From: Paenibacillus sanguinis 2301083 = DSM 16941
GTDB taxonomy: Bacteria; Bacillota; Bacilli; Paenibacillales; Paenibacillaceae
Assembly (NCBI RefSeq): GCF_000374825.1
Contig: NZ_KB895376.1
Location: 189,460-253,459 of the forward strand
DNA: 64,000 nt
Reading direction: 5' to 3'
Below are positions 9,230 to 19,849 of this stretch, one piece after another (positions within the stretch are counted from its first letter, which is position 1; each line of letters starts with the position of its first letter). The notes beneath the pieces were generated by a model. That model searched no databases and was not told where the DNA came from. It worked only from the letters and a program-made list of their open reading frames with translations. A program made the translations under genes and the position numbers.

Positions 9230-9547
9230 CCCGAACCCCCCTCTAAATCCAGAAAATGATAATCTCCCTCTATGTTATCTTGCCTTTTCGTTGAACGCAA
9301 GTAAAAAGACAAGAAAACGTCAAATTTATTGCCAAAATCATCCTCAAATAACGGTTTCATTGCTAAAAAAGTTCTTGACACAATAAGATATCATTTATTC
9401 TTTATCGTTTTATAAGGAAGTTTTATACAAATATACTCGCTTTCTTTATTTACCCTGTCATATATCTATGATACCATTACGATAATATATCATAGTTATT
9501 CAATCGGAATTGTACGTGCTACGGTAGTATGAAGGAGGGGTATGCAT
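9230..9547 (+). promoter_or_regulatory. Leader of the sulfite reductase gene, with candidate promoter and operator
   Basis: A TTGACA lies at 9375-9380, but the following -10 candidates (TATTCT at 15 nt, TTTATC at 20 nt) are poor. An inverted repeat CTATGATA (9466-9473) and TATCATAG (9488-9495), spaced 14 nt, sits about 50 nt before the start codon and could bind a regulator. No riboswitch fold was recognised. Confidence 0.35.
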
Positions 9548-11185
9548 ATGGCCTATGAGCCGATTTGGACCGCCACACCCGAGAAGCTCAACAAATTTGA
9601 ATTTGTAAAATTGGAAAAGGACGGACTGGATGTCATACGCACCATTATTGAAGATTATGCCACGTCAGGGTATGACTCTATCACTCCGGAGGATATGGAC
9701 CGCTTCAAATGGGCCGGGGTCTACCAGCAAAAGCCTAAGGACGGCCATTTTATGATGAGGGTCCGCATTAATGGCGGAATCATGGACACTTCCCAAGCCT
9801 ATGCTCTTGCCGAGATTGCCCGCCTGTACGGGCGAGAGCTTGTCGATGTCACGACTCGCCAGGCCATCCAGTTCCATTGGCTGCGTGTAGAGCATTTGCC
9901 CGATATTTTTCAACGGCTTGAGCAGGTCGGCCTCTATTCCTACGAAGCCTGCGGAGATTGTCCACGTACGATCGTCGGTAATCCATTAGCCGGAATCGAC
10001 AAGGATGAGCTGCTGGATACCACGGAAATCGTTGAAGAGGTTAACCGCTTCTTCTTATTAAATCGCGATTTCTCCAATCTGCCTCGTAAATACAAAATGT
10101 CGATCTCATCTAATATTTATAACAATGCTCAGGCTGAAATCAACGATCTATCATTTACACCTGCTGTCAAAGTGATCGATGGCGAGGAAATTATCGGCTT
10201 TCATGTTATGGTTGGCGGCGGCCTGTCTGCTAAGCCACACTTGGCCAAACCGCTGGATATCTTCGTCAGACCCGAAGAAGTACTCAAGGTAGCTATCGGA
10301 GTAACGACGATCTTCCGCGATTATGGATATCGGGAGAAACGCCATCATGCTCGTTTGAAGTTCCTGGTCGCAGACTGGGGACCAGACAAGTTCAAGGAGA
10401 AGCTGTTGGAGTTGGTGGGTGATCTTCCTGCGCGAGGAGAAGACAAAACGGCTGGCTGGCATGCGGCTTATTTTGATGGAGTGCATCCACAAAAGCAGCA
10501 GGGCCTCAACTATATCGGTCTTAGCGTGTCGGTAGGCCGTTTGAACGCAGATGAGCTCATTCAACTTGCTGAGGTCGCCGAGCACTATGGCGATGGCAAA
10601 ATCCGGACCACGATGTCGCAAAATATTTTGCTCAGTGGCATTCCTGACGAGAAGCTTGATGAAGCTCTGGCAGCTCCGGTGCTGGAGCGATTAACTCCAT
10701 TTCCGCAGCATTTTATGAGCCGAACCGTCTCCTGCACAGGGAATGAGTTTTGCAATTTGGCTATCGTGGAGACGAAACGTCGGGCCGTGGAGGTTGCGGA
10801 GCATCTTGATCAGCATGTAACCCTGGCGGATAAGGTACGTATCCATTTCGTGGGCTGCCCCAATTCGTGCGGACATAAGCACATCGCCGATATCGGTCTG
10901 CAGGGCTCGCTGATCAAGACACCTGAAGGGATGGTTGATGCCTTCGACATCGCGGTAGGGGGAACCCTTGGCGGTGGAGATCATGGCCTGCAAGCGCGGT
11001 TCAATCAAGTCTTGAAAGGCCGGGTGAAGGGCGATCAGGTTGCCTCGGTGCTGGCGCAATTACTCCAATTCTACAAGGAGCAGCGAACGGACACGGAGTC
11101 CTTTCATGAATTTGTGCAACGCGTAGGAGTCCCGGCATTCCAGGAGCAGCTTAACCGCATTCTGGAGAGCAGTATCGCTTCCTAA
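9548..11185 (+). CDS. Ferredoxin-type sulfite/nitrite reductase (siroheme, 4Fe-4S)
   Basis: About 545 residues with the duplicated sulfite/nitrite reductase half-domains. The siroheme-4Fe-4S ligands are visible as SCTGNEFC and GCPNSCGHKH. It catalyses six-electron reduction of sulfite to sulfide or nitrite to ammonia. No flavoprotein partner (CysJ) or nitrite reductase small subunit lies beside it, so ferredoxin is the likely electron donor. Sulfite versus nitrite cannot be settled from sequence alone. AAGGAGG at 9532-9538 is too close to the ATG at 9542 but well placed for the ATG at 9548, which begins MAYEPIWTATPEK. Confidence 0.9.
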   Translation: MAYEPIWTATPEKLNKFEFVKLEKDGLDVIRTIIEDYATSGYDSITPEDMDRFKWAGVYQQKPKDGHFMMRVRINGGIMDTSQAYALAEIARLYGRELVDVTTRQAIQFHWLRVEHLPDIFQRLEQVGLYSYEACGDCPRTIVGNPLAGIDKDELLDTTEIVEEVNRFFLLNRDFSNLPRKYKMSISSNIYNNAQAEINDLSFTPAVKVIDGEEIIGFHVMVGGGLSAKPHLAKPLDIFVRPEEVLKVAIGVTTIFRDYGYREKRHHARLKFLVADWGPDKFKEKLLELVGDLPARGEDKTAGWHAAYFDGVHPQKQQGLNYIGLSVSVGRLNADELIQLAEVAEHYGDGKIRTTMSQNILLSGIPDEKLDEALAAPVLERLTPFPQHFMSRTVSCTGNEFCNLAIVETKRRAVEVAEHLDQHVTLADKVRIHFVGCPNSCGHKHIADIGLQGSLIKTPEGMVDAFDIAVGGTLGGGDHGLQARFNQVLKGRVKGDQVASVLAQLLQFYKEQRTDTESFHEFVQRVGVPAFQEQLNRILESSIAS

Positions 11186-11269
11186 GGCATTAACGCCGCA
11201 GCAACTATTTAAGTTGAACTTATGATTAACGCAAAGAAGCAGACGAGAAAATGTTCTTTCACGCAAAAT

Positions 11270-11317
11270 AGACCTTGCCCGATCTTTCAGAGATTAAGGG
11301 CAAGGTCTATGATTTTT
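11270..11317 (+). terminator. Terminator after sulfite reductase, facing uvrA
   Basis: AGACCTTGCCC (11270-11280) pairs perfectly with GGGCAAGGTCT (11298-11308), followed by ATGATTTTTTT. It probably also serves uvrA from the other side. Confidence 0.85.
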
Positions 11318-11325
11318 TTGTAGCT

Positions 11326-14205
11326 CTATCCTACTTCACGATCCTGGATATCAGCTTCATCCAGTTCAGCCGTGCGGCGGGCATCGCGTTCAAGAACTGG
11401 CGCCAGGTAACGTCCGGTGTAGGAAGCCTCCACCTGTACAATGCTCTCCGGTGCTCCCGTCGCAATGACCGTACCGCCCCCGCTTCCGCCCTCCGGTCCC
11501 AAATCAATCAGATAATCCGCTGTTTTGATGACATCCAGATTATGCTCAATGACAAGTACCGTTTCTCCCGAGTCTACAAGGCGGTGCAATACCTTCAGCA
11601 AACGGTCGATATCATCGACATGCAGTCCTGTTGTCGGTTCATCCAGAATGTAGATGGTCTTGCCTGTACTCCGGCGATGCAGCTCGGATGCCAGCTTCAC
11701 CCGCTGAGCCTCGCCACCGGACAAGGTTGTTGCCGGCTGGCCAAGCTTGGCATAACCCAGACCAACATCAAGCAGAGTTTGCAGCTTGCGATGAATCTTC
11801 GGAATGTTCTGGAAGAACTCTGTAGCATCCTCAATCGTCATCTCCAGCACATCCGCAATACTTTTGTTCTTATATTTAACTTCCAGCGTTTCCCGGTTAT
11901 AACGCTTGCCCTTGCATACCTCGCAAGGCACGTATATGTCCGGCAGGAAATGCATTTCAATCTTGATGATGCCGTCTCCCCGGCAAGCCTCACAACGTCC
12001 ACCCTTGATATTAAAACTGAAGCGACCCTTCTTGTAGCCGCGCACCTTGGCCTCGTTGGTCTGCGAGAACAAGTCACGGATATCATCGAAAACGCCAGTG
12101 TATGTCGCCGGATTGGACCGCGGTGTGCGGCCGATCGGAGACTGGTCGATATCTACAACTTTATCGACATGCTCAAGTCCCTTGATTTCCTTGTATTGTC
12201 CAGGGCGAACTCTGGCGCGATTCAAATCGCGAGCCAACGTTTTATACAAAATCTCATTGACCAGTGTGGACTTGCCTGAGCCCGAAACTCCAGTCACCGC
12301 TGTAAACACACCTATAGGGAATTTGACGTTCAGGTTCTTCAGGTTGTTCTCACTGGCTCCCTTCACTTCCAGCCAACGGCCATTAGGCTTGCGCCGCGCA
12401 AGCGGCACCGGAATGAACTTCTTGCCACTCAGATACTGACCCGTTAAGGAAGCTGAATCATCCATAATTTGCTGCGGAGTCCCTTGAGCTATCACTTCTC
12501 CGCCATGAATACCAGCTCCCGGACCAATGTCGATGATGTAATCGGCCGCCATCATAGTATCCTCATCATGTTCAACCACGATAAGGGTGTTGCCCAAGTC
12601 TCTCATATGCGTCAGCGTACTGATTAGCCGGTCATTATCCCGTTGATGCAGGCCAATGCTGGGTTCATCAAGGATGTATAGCACGCCCATCAGACTGGAG
12701 CCAATCTGAGTGGCCAGACGAATGCGCTGGGCCTCTCCCCCGGACAAGGTGCCCGCAGCCCGGCTAAGCGTCAGGTATTCCAGACCTACGTTCACCAGGA
12801 AGCCTAGCCGACTGTTGATTTCCTTGAGAATCAGGTTGGCAATAGCCTGTTCCTTCTCAGAAAGCTCCAGCGTGCCAAAGAAATTCATGGCTTCGCCAAT
12901 CGACAATGAGGTAGCATAGGCCATATTTTGACCATTCACCGTTACCGCGAGGACTTCTTTCTTCAAGCGATGGCCTTTACAGCTTCCACAAGGCTTGCTG
13001 CCCATGAATTGTTCGATAAATTCACGAATTCCCTCAGAAGCCGTCTCCCGATAACGCCGTTCCAGATTGTGAACGATCCCCTCAAAGGTGACGTAAGCAT
13101 CCTTGGTCATTCCGAAGTCATTATGATAGCGGAAGCGAATCTTGGTCTCTCCGGTTCCGTAGAGCAACTTGTCCATCTGCTCTTTGCTTAGCTCGGAGAT
13201 GGGAACATCTTGCGGAATATTGTAGTGCTCGCAGACCGATTTCAGAAATTGCGGATAATAGTTGGAAGTGCTGCCCGCCCAAGCTTCAAAAGCACCATCG
13301 TCAATCGTTTTAGATTTATCCGGCACCAACAGTTCGGGATCAATAATCATCTTGACCCCAAGTCCGTCACATTCGGGGCAAGCCCCAAAGGGGCTGTTGA
13401 AGGAGAACATGCGTGGGGACAGTTCATCAATGCTAAAGCCGCAAATGGGGCAAGCATAGTTAGAGCTGAATCGCAGTTCCTCCTGGCCAATGATATCCAC
13501 CAAAATTTGGCCTCCCGACATTTTAAGCGCCGTTTCAATCGAGTCCGCCAGACGGGTACGTGCATCTTCCTTCACCACGATACGGTCAACGATCACCTCG
13601 ATGGAGTGCTTCTTGTTCTTCTCCAGTTCAATATTCTCTGACAAGTCGCGTTGTTCTCCATCTACGCGTACCCGAACGAAGCCTTGTTTGGCGATTTCGC
13701 TAAGCAAAGTCTTGTGTTCGCCCTTCTTGCCTGAAATGACTGGAGACAAAATTTGCAGCCGGGTACGCTCCGGATATTGCATGATGCGATCCACCATCTG
13801 CTCAATGGTCTGGGATGTAATCTCAACCCCATGCTCTGGGCAATGCGGGTGTCCCACTCTGGCAAACAACAACCGCAGATAATCATAGATTTCCGTTACA
13901 GTCCCTACCGTGGAACGGGGGTTCCGGCTCGTTGTCTTCTGATCAATCGAAATCGCAGGGGACAGCCCTTCAATGGAATCAACATCAGGCTTCTCCATCT
14001 GGCCCAAGAACTGCCGCGCATATGCGGATAAAGATTCCACATAGCGGCGCTGCCCCTCGGCATAGATGGTATCGAAGGCCAGCGAAGACTTCCCCGAGCC
14101 GCTTAATCCTGTAAGTACAACAAATTTGTCCCGCGGGATGGTAAGATTGATATTTTTGAGATTATGCGCCCGAGCGCCCTTAATAACGATATTTTCACTA
14201 GCCAA
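11326..14205 (-). CDS. uvrA: Excinuclease ABC subunit A
   Basis: UvrA is the damage-sensing ATPase of nucleotide excision repair. It shows Walker [15 protein letters not shown] near the N-terminus and a second GVSGSGKST, two LSGGEAQR signatures, and zinc modules ([28 protein letters not shown]). The ATG at 14214 abuts AAGGGAG directly, whereas TTG at 14205 is 9 nt away and gives [15 protein letters not shown], which aligns with B. subtilis MAMDRIEVKGARAHN. TTG at 14205 is therefore chosen (959 residues). It follows uvrB in an operon. Confidence 0.97.
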   Translation of the reverse strand: MASENIVIKGARAHNLKNINLTIPRDKFVVLTGLSGSGKSSLAFDTIYAEGQRRYVESLSAYARQFLGQMEKPDVDSIEGLSPAISIDQKTTSRNPRSTVGTVTEIYDYLRLLFARVGHPHCPEHGVEITSQTIEQMVDRIMQYPERTRLQILSPVISGKKGEHKTLLSEIAKQGFVRVRVDGEQRDLSENIELEKNKKHSIEVIVDRIVVKEDARTRLADSIETALKMSGGQILVDIIGQEELRFSSNYACPICGFSIDELSPRMFSFNSPFGACPECDGLGVKMIIDPELLVPDKSKTIDDGAFEAWAGSTSNYYPQFLKSVCEHYNIPQDVPISELSKEQMDKLLYGTGETKIRFRYHNDFGMTKDAYVTFEGIVHNLERRYRETASEGIREFIEQFMGSKPCGSCKGHRLKKEVLAVTVNGQNMAYATSLSIGEAMNFFGTLELSEKEQAIANLILKEINSRLGFLVNVGLEYLTLSRAAGTLSGGEAQRIRLATQIGSSLMGVLYILDEPSIGLHQRDNDRLISTLTHMRDLGNTLIVVEHDEDTMMAADYIIDIGPGAGIHGGEVIAQGTPQQIMDDSASLTGQYLSGKKFIPVPLARRKPNGRWLEVKGASENNLKNLNVKFPIGVFTAVTGVSGSGKSTLVNEILYKTLARDLNRARVRPGQYKEIKGLEHVDKVVDIDQSPIGRTPRSNPATYTGVFDDIRDLFSQTNEAKVRGYKKGRFSFNIKGGRCEACRGDGIIKIEMHFLPDIYVPCEVCKGKRYNRETLEVKYKNKSIADVLEMTIEDATEFFQNIPKIHRKLQTLLDVGLGYAKLGQPATTLSGGEAQRVKLASELHRRSTGKTIYILDEPTTGLHVDDIDRLLKVLHRLVDSGETVLVIEHNLDVIKTADYLIDLGPEGGSGGGTVIATGAPESIVQVEASYTGRYLAPVLERDARRTAELDEADIQDREVG

Positions 14206-14279
14206 CGACTCCATCTCCCTTGAAGAAATTTACTATATTCCGTCCCTTGCTTCACACTATAAAATATCTGTCTTTCGGG

Positions 14280-16274
14280 CTACTCCGCCTTAAGCTCCAG
14301 GATGGCATCACGCAGTTCGGCAGCGCGTTCAAATTGCAAATTCTTCGCCGCCTCCTTCATCTCGATCTCCAGACGTTTGATCAGCGCCTCGCGATCGCGC
14401 TTCGACATTTTGCTCTTGGCCGCATCCGTTAAATAATCGCTTTGGCTCTCCGCCACCTTGGTCGCCTCGATAACATCCCTGATTCTCTTACGGATCGTTT
14501 GGGGGGTAATCCCGTGCTTCTCGTTGTATGCGATCTGAATAGTGCGCCTGCGCTCGGTTTCCTTAATAGCACGATCCATAGACTCCGTGATATTGTCTCC
14601 ATACATAAGTACGCGACCATCCGCATTCCGCGCGGCCCGACCAATCGTCTGGATCAGCGAACGCTCGGAGCGCAGGAACCCTTCTTTATCGGCATCCAGA
14701 ATCGCTACCAGGGAGACCTCCGGCAAATCCAGCCCCTCGCGCAGCAAGTTAATGCCGACGAGGACATGAAAGGTCCCCAGCCGTAAATCACGCAGGATGC
14801 TCATCCGCTCCAGCGTTTTAATATCGGAATGGAGGTATCTTACTTTAATGCCCACTTCTTTAAAATAATCCGTCAGATCCTCGGACATCTTCTTCGTTAA
14901 CGTCGTTACCAGCACCCGCTCGTCCCTGGCAATACGGTCGCGTATTTCCCCAATCAAATCATCGATTTGCCCCTTTGTAGGGCGGACCTCAATAATAGGA
15001 TCAAGCAGTCCCGTCGGACGGATGATCTGCTGGACGGTTGTCGGACAATGCTCAAGCTCATACGGGCCTGGCGTGGCAGAAACATAAATTAGTTGTGTGG
15101 CCTTTTCCTCAAATTCCTCAAAGCGAAGCGGGCGGTTGTCCAAAGCTGATGGCAGACGGAAGCCATGATCCACCAGCACATTCTTACGGGCCTGGTCACC
15201 GTTATACATCGCTCTAATCTGGGGAAGCGTGACATGGGATTCATCGATGACTACAAGCATATCATCCGGAAAATAATCCAGCAGTGTATACGGAGTAGCC
15301 CCCCGCTCACGAAAGGTCAATGGACCGGAGTAGTTCTCGATTCCGGAGCAGAACCCGACCTCTTTCATCATTTCGATATCATAACGTGTCCGCTGCTCCA
15401 GCCGTTGGGCCTCCAACAGCTTCCCTTGCTCCCGAAACAACGCCAGCCGCTCCTCAAGTTCACGCTCAATATGGCCTATGGCCACGCGCATCGTTTCCTC
15501 CTGGGTCACAAAGTGAGAGGCTGGAAAAATAGCCGCATGTTCCCGCTCACCGATCAGTTCGCCGGTCAAAACATCAATTTCCGTAATACGTTCAATTTCA
15601 TCGCCAAAAAACTCCACACGAATCGCATGCTCTCCCCGAGAAGCAGGGAAAATCTCTACCACATCGCCACGAACCCGGAACGTACCGCGTACGAAGTTAA
15701 GATCGTTGCGCTGATATTGAATGTCTACCAGGTGGCTCAGAATCTGATTGCGCGGCTTCTCCATGCCCACCCGCAACGACAATACCAAATCACGATATTC
15801 TGTAGGTGAGCCGAGACCATAGATGCACGATACACTCGCCACAATGATGACATCCCGCCGTTCAAACAAGGAAGTCGTTGCAGAGTGGCGCAGCTTGTCG
15901 ATCTCTTCATTGATGCTGGAATCCTTCTCAATGTACGTATCCGAGGAAGGAATGTAAGCCTCCGGCTGATAATAGTCATAATAGCTGACGAAATAATCTA
16001 CCGAATTGTTGGGGAAGAACTCGCGAAATTCGCTGGCAAGCTGTGCTGCCAACGTCTTGTTATGCGCAATAATCAGGGTAGGGCGTCCAAGCTTGGCGAT
16101 GGTATGGGCGATCGTAAAGGTCTTGCCCGTTCCCGTCGCACCAAGCAATGTCTGATGTCTCTTGCCCGCAAGCACCCCCTCCACCAGTTGGTCGATAGCA
16201 GCCGGCTGGTCCCCTTGCGGCATAAAGTCGGAGACCAGCTCAAACTTATTGTCGCTAACCACGATTTCACTCAT
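14280..16274 (-). CDS. uvrB: Excinuclease ABC subunit B
   Basis: UvrB is the helicase-like subunit that verifies damage after UvrA loading. It has Walker [13 protein letters not shown], the damage-probing beta-hairpin region [16 protein letters not shown], helicase motifs [13 protein letters not shown] and QTIGRAARN, and a C-terminal UVR coiled coil ([24 protein letters not shown]) for UvrC. 664 residues, normal length. The ATG follows TAGGGTGA. It is the first gene of uvrB-uvrA. No clear LexA (CGAAC-N4-GTTCG) box was found upstream. Confidence 0.97.
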   Translation of the reverse strand: MSEIVVSDNKFELVSDFMPQGDQPAAIDQLVEGVLAGKRHQTLLGATGTGKTFTIAHTIAKLGRPTLIIAHNKTLAAQLASEFREFFPNNSVDYFVSYYDYYQPEAYIPSSDTYIEKDSSINEEIDKLRHSATTSLFERRDVIIVASVSCIYGLGSPTEYRDLVLSLRVGMEKPRNQILSHLVDIQYQRNDLNFVRGTFRVRGDVVEIFPASRGEHAIRVEFFGDEIERITEIDVLTGELIGEREHAAIFPASHFVTQEETMRVAIGHIERELEERLALFREQGKLLEAQRLEQRTRYDIEMMKEVGFCSGIENYSGPLTFRERGATPYTLLDYFPDDMLVVIDESHVTLPQIRAMYNGDQARKNVLVDHGFRLPSALDNRPLRFEEFEEKATQLIYVSATPGPYELEHCPTTVQQIIRPTGLLDPIIEVRPTKGQIDDLIGEIRDRIARDERVLVTTLTKKMSEDLTDYFKEVGIKVRYLHSDIKTLERMSILRDLRLGTFHVLVGINLLREGLDLPEVSLVAILDADKEGFLRSERSLIQTIGRAARNADGRVLMYGDNITESMDRAIKETERRRTIQIAYNEKHGITPQTIRKRIRDVIEATKVAESQSDYLTDAAKSKMSKRDREALIKRLEIEMKEAAKNLQFERAAELRDAILELKAE

Positions 16275-16578
16275 TGTCCAACATCACCCTATCGTCTAAA
16301 ATGGAATACTAGAGAGTTCAAGGCAAGCTCGTTCCTGTAAACCCGACTTATTGAACTCGCACTTCTATAAAAAAAATGAATGAGACTCCCGTCTCAATAT
16401 TGGCGGCTGATATAAACTAGCATCGTCATCATTCCGATGAATAAACCAAGTCGAAATTAACGTAAGCTTCCTTATTTTACAAAATAGGAATACGTGTTCC
16501 CGTGTATTATACCTTTTTCATCCTTGAGATGCAAACGGTAAGTCACGGCAAGTTCTGAATAGGAGTGGTTCTTAACCC
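16275..16578. other. Divergent intergenic region uvrB/motA
   Basis: 304 bp between divergent genes. It holds a hairpin (TGAGAC 16381-16386, GTCTCA 16391-16396) flanked by an A-run that would make a terminator on the minus strand, and a sigma-D-like promoter (16413-16440) for motA. The uvrB promoter was not clearly identified. Confidence 0.5.
16413..16440 (+). promoter_or_regulatory. Sigma-D-like promoter for motAB
   Basis: TAAA (16413-16416), 16-nt spacer, TCCGATGA (16433-16440; 6 of 8 to GCCGATAA). It implies a leader of about 130 nt. Confidence 0.55.
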
Positions 16579-17412
16579 ATGGATATTACTATAATTATTG
16601 GCCTTGTTATTGGACTCGTGGCACTGGTCGGAGGCTTTCTGCTTGAGGGCGGCCAAGTCGGGGGGTTATTTCAGCTTACCGCTGCTTTAATCGTCTTTGG
16701 AGGCACCTTCGCCGCTGTTCTGATCAGCTTCCCTCTGGCCAAACTGCGGACGGTTCCCAAAGCATTATCTTTGGCATTTATTGCTAAATCAAATCCAGAC
16801 CAAAATCTTGTCGAGGATATCACCGCCATGTCATCGATCTCTCGTCGGGAGGGCGTATTGGCCCTGGAAAAAACCGCTGAAACGCATCAGGACCCTTTCC
16901 TGCGCGAAGGAATTCAGCTCATTGTCGATGGAACTGATCATAGTGCTGTGCGGCAAATGCTAGAGCTTGAAATCGATGCAGTCGCCAAAAAGCACGAGGG
17001 ATATGCTAAAATTTTTGAATCTGCCGGCGGTTACGCCCCAACCATGGGGATTATTGGTACGGTAATGGGGTTGATCCATGTGCTGGGCAGCCTGACCGAG
17101 CCTACTGCGCTGGGGCCAGCCATTGCGCTTGCCTTCACCGCCACCTTGTATGGCGTAGCCAGCGCCAATCTGCTCTTCTTGCCAATCGCCTCTAAAATCA
17201 AGGCGCGCAGCGAGGAGGAGCTGGACCGGATGGAGCTGATTCTGGAAGGCATTCTGTCGATCCAGAACGGAGATCACCCTTTGCTCGTGCGCCGCAAGCT
17301 GGAAGCCTATAGCCCCGATGTCGATCGCTCCTTGCCTGATCCGAATTCCGAGTTTGATTTTAGCCGGAGCAACACGCGCTTTCCTTCAGGCCCCCGGGAG
17401 AATGAGCTATGA
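16579..17412 (+). CDS. motA: Flagellar motor stator protein MotA/MotP family
   Basis: 277 residues. Four membrane segments of a MotA/TolQ/ExbB proton or sodium channel are visible, with the conserved late-helix region SAGGYAPTMGIIGTVMGL. It forms a stator with MotB that converts ion flow into flagellar rotation. It overlaps motB by 4 nt (ATGA), so the two are translationally coupled. The pair lies outside the main flagellar cluster, as in B. subtilis. Ion specificity (MotA H+ or MotP Na+) cannot be decided here. Confidence 0.88.
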   Translation: MDITIIIGLVIGLVALVGGFLLEGGQVGGLFQLTAALIVFGGTFAAVLISFPLAKLRTVPKALSLAFIAKSNPDQNLVEDITAMSSISRREGVLALEKTAETHQDPFLREGIQLIVDGTDHSAVRQMLELEIDAVAKKHEGYAKIFESAGGYAPTMGIIGTVMGLIHVLGSLTEPTALGPAIALAFTATLYGVASANLLFLPIASKIKARSEEELDRMELILEGILSIQNGDHPLLVRRKLEAYSPDVDRSLPDPNSEFDFSRSNTRFPSGPRENEL

Positions 17413-18299
17413 GAATGAGGGGTAAGCCCAATCCGCCGCCTGCAAATAACGGCTCGCACAGACCGCGGCGTAGAAGGCTGTCGCAGCATCAGGACACCAG
17501 GGACCGCTGGATGATCACGTACGCCGATTTAATTACCTTGTTGCTTATTTTTTTTGTAGTGATGTATGGCATGAGCCAGCTGGATGTGGAGAAATACGAA
17601 GTCGTCACCACCTCCTTGCAGCAAACGTTCATGAGCAGTGATTCGGTGCTGGAGTTAGGCAGTGGCATCACCGGAACCGCTGACCGATATCATCATAAAA
17701 ACCCAACAGCCGCAGCGGACAGTCAGGATAACTATGGTCAGGGAAATGGCGGGGAACAACAATCGGCCTCCCCAGCCGCCGGGCCGGAGGCCCAGGCTCC
17801 ATTGACAGAACGGGAGCTCGCCTTCCGCCAGCAGGAGCAGGAGCTAGCCTCCTTAATGGGACGTATTGAATCGTATATTCAGGACAATCAATTAGAAGAA
17901 CAAATTAAGGTTACTGATTTGCCTAAGGGAATCTCCATCACCTTAAGCGATCAATTTCTGTTCGATATCGGAAAAGCCGAGTTGAAAGCCGGATCAGAGA
18001 AAGCCTTAAGCCGATTAGCCAGCTTATTCAAGGAATTGAATACCATCATCAGCATTGAAGGGCATACCGACGACCAGCCCATCAAATATTCCGCGGCATT
18101 TAAGGACAACTGGGAGTTATCAGGGGCGCGTGCTCTGTCCGTACTCCGCTTCTTCCTTGAGAAGGAACACCTTGACCCGCAGGATTTCCAATACGCCGGC
18201 TATGCCGATACACGTCCCGCTGCGGATAATGATACTCCACAGGGGCGTCAAAAGAATCGTCGCGTAGAAATTACCGTATTGCGCCAGCTGCAGCAATAG
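17409..18299 (+). CDS. motB: Flagellar motor stator protein MotB/MotS family
   Basis: 296 residues with a basic cytoplasmic N-terminus, one membrane helix carrying the ion-binding aspartate in ITYADLITLLLIFFVVMYG (Asp40), a plug/linker region with a Gly/Gln/Ala-rich low-complexity stretch, and a C-terminal OmpA-like peptidoglycan-binding domain (FDIGKAELKAGSEK, IEGHTDDQPI, GARALSVLRFF). The start overlaps the motA stop. It anchors the stator to the wall. Confidence 0.9.
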   Translation: MRMRGKPNPPPANNGSHRPRRRRLSQHQDTRDRWMITYADLITLLLIFFVVMYGMSQLDVEKYEVVTTSLQQTFMSSDSVLELGSGITGTADRYHHKNPTAAADSQDNYGQGNGGEQQSASPAAGPEAQAPLTERELAFRQQEQELASLMGRIESYIQDNQLEEQIKVTDLPKGISITLSDQFLFDIGKAELKAGSEKALSRLASLFKELNTIISIEGHTDDQPIKYSAAFKDNWELSGARALSVLRFFLEKEHLDPQDFQYAGYADTRPAADNDTPQGRQKNRRVEITVLRQLQQ

Positions 18300-18304
18300 A
18301 AAAG

Positions 18305-18366
18305 TTTAAAAAAGACGCCGTTTGGCCGCCATACTCCAGTAGGAGCAGCAGTCAAACGGCGTCTTG
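18305..18366 (-). terminator. Terminator after the minJ-like gene
   Basis: AAGACGCCGTTTG (18313-18325) pairs perfectly with CAAACGGCGTCTT (18354-18366). The A-rich flank at 18305-18314 gives a U tail on the minus strand. It sits just after the motB stop and may also help end motB. Confidence 0.8.
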
Positions 18367-18377
18367 CCGCCTCTGAA

Positions 18378-19730
18378 TTAGACACCAGCCGCCGGGCCAT
18401 CGCTTGGCGGCATGGGCATGGTGGCGGCGGAGAACTCCGTACTCCCGGAAGTGGGGCCACGCCCTGCTTCCGTGGTGCGGGCGCTCCGCTTCGGCCGCAG
18501 CAGCTGCCAGAGTGACAACGGCTGCAACCGCACCGCCGCTGGCGACCATTCATCCGGGGCCAAAATGGCTCCGAGCTGATGATGATCGCCTGCGTAAATG
18601 GCGCGCTGGAGGAATTTACTCTCGCCCGCGAGATTCAGCACCTCCAGCTTGCAAAAAGCGGGGTTGATTCGCAGCGCGGCATGCAATTCTTCCTTCGTAG
18701 GCACGGGCATGCCATTGACCTTGATGATCGTCTCGCCAGGCTGAATCCCCAGCTCTTCAGCCGGGCTGCCCGGCAGCACTGCAAGAACCTTGACGCCGCC
18801 CGGCGGGTGAACAAACAGCGGACTGCGCTGCTGCTCTTCATGGCGGCTGTACCAGACCAACCCCTCATGCAGGAGCCAGGCAACCAGTGATGCTGCCAGG
18901 ACAAGCGGACTCCACCAGACACTGCCAAGGGCCAGAGCTAATACCAGTACACCATAAGCAAGCAAACGGCTTGAGGATACTTTGGCCTTATCTTTAGGCA
19001 GCACCCCTGTGGTTATCTCCGAGAAGCCAATCATAATCGGCAAGGCCAGCATGCTAAAGCCTCCTTGCCAGGCCTCCCCTCCGAACAACGGCGTCCACGG
19101 CAGAACCCCGCCAGCCGTCTGTGCCGGAACCAGCAAAAACAACGGTACAGGCCACAGGCTCTGCATCTGATAGCCGCCAATCACTCTCCCTCGCTTACCC
19201 TCATAAAATAACGGGCCCGCAAAAGAAGCGCCTTGCCACCGCACCAGCAGCCCTTCAGCGATATGCAATAGCCCCACCAGACAAAGCAGTGCCGGGATGT
19301 CCAGCTCCTGAATGATACGAACTACCTCGTAAATTCCCCCTGTTCTCTGCAAACCGGGGAAGAATTGAATAATAAACTGAATGACACCAAGCGCTCCGAC
19401 AGCATAGGCCAAACACAAATAACGGACGCGCAGCAACATGAACAGCAGCGTAACCACCCACAGGCAAAGAAGCCCTTCCCAGGTCAAATTCATCCCCAGG
19501 AATACGAAGACCAGTGAAACGGCTATACCCGCTAGCAATCCCCCCAGCACCGTCCTCCAGGTTTGCCTTCCCCAGCCATGTAAACGAACATGGAACAGCC
19601 GCCGCTCCAGCACAACCTGCCTGCGATAGATCAGCATCGTCATGATAATCGCAATATAGTAAAACGGCTGCAAGAACAATTGAGCCGCGGCCATAGCCAA
19701 GCTCCACAATCCTTCCAGAATGAGATTCAC
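18378..19730 (-). CDS. minJ: MinJ-like polytopic membrane protein with PDZ domain
   Basis: 450 residues with several hydrophobic segments over the first 300 residues, then a PDZ domain (KVLAVLPGSPAEELGIQPGE, IIKVNGMPV). In B. subtilis the gene at the same place, after ftsEX-ctpB, is minJ, which links DivIVA to MinD at the pole. Topology, PDZ position and synteny all agree, so it is called MinJ-like; sequence identity was not measured. The tail is Pro/Ala/Ser-rich and variable. It follows the protease gene, but a terminator (19803-19831) separates them. Confidence 0.72.
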   Translation of the reverse strand: MNLILEGLWSLAMAAAQLFLQPFYYIAIIMTMLIYRRQVVLERRLFHVRLHGWGRQTWRTVLGGLLAGIAVSLVFVFLGMNLTWEGLLCLWVVTLLFMLLRVRYLCLAYAVGALGVIQFIIQFFPGLQRTGGIYEVVRIIQELDIPALLCLVGLLHIAEGLLVRWQGASFAGPLFYEGKRGRVIGGYQMQSLWPVPLFLLVPAQTAGGVLPWTPLFGGEAWQGGFSMLALPIMIGFSEITTGVLPKDKAKVSSSRLLAYGVLVLALALGSVWWSPLVLAASLVAWLLHEGLVWYSRHEEQQRSPLFVHPPGGVKVLAVLPGSPAEELGIQPGETIIKVNGMPVPTKEELHAALRINPAFCKLEVLNLAGESKFLQRAIYAGDHHQLGAILAPDEWSPAAVRLQPLSLWQLLRPKRSARTTEAGRGPTSGSTEFSAATMPMPPSDGPAAGV

Positions 19731-19802
19731 CGGTCCTCACACTCCTCTTCTCAACGAATTCGGTTCAAATTGTATAGGCGGGTTCATCATAATCCATTCA
19801 AG

Positions 19803-19831
19803 AAAAAAAGAAGGCCGAAGTTCAGCCTTCT
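19803..19831 (-). terminator. Terminator after the Ctp protease gene
   Basis: AGAAGGC (19809-19815) pairs with GCCTTCT (19825-19831), with an A-run (19803-19808) that makes a U tail on the minus strand. Confidence 0.7.
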
Positions 19832-19849
19832 AAGAGAAGAATTCGACGT

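Noticed and set aside
11275..12279. Long rightward open frame opposite uvrA
   Set aside because: It is fully antisense to a clear uvrA, has no ribosome site and its product matches no family I know.
16275..16400. LexA (SOS) box upstream of uvrB
   Set aside because: Searched for CGAAC-N4-GTTCG. The nearest candidates are in the wrong orientation or have wrong spacing.
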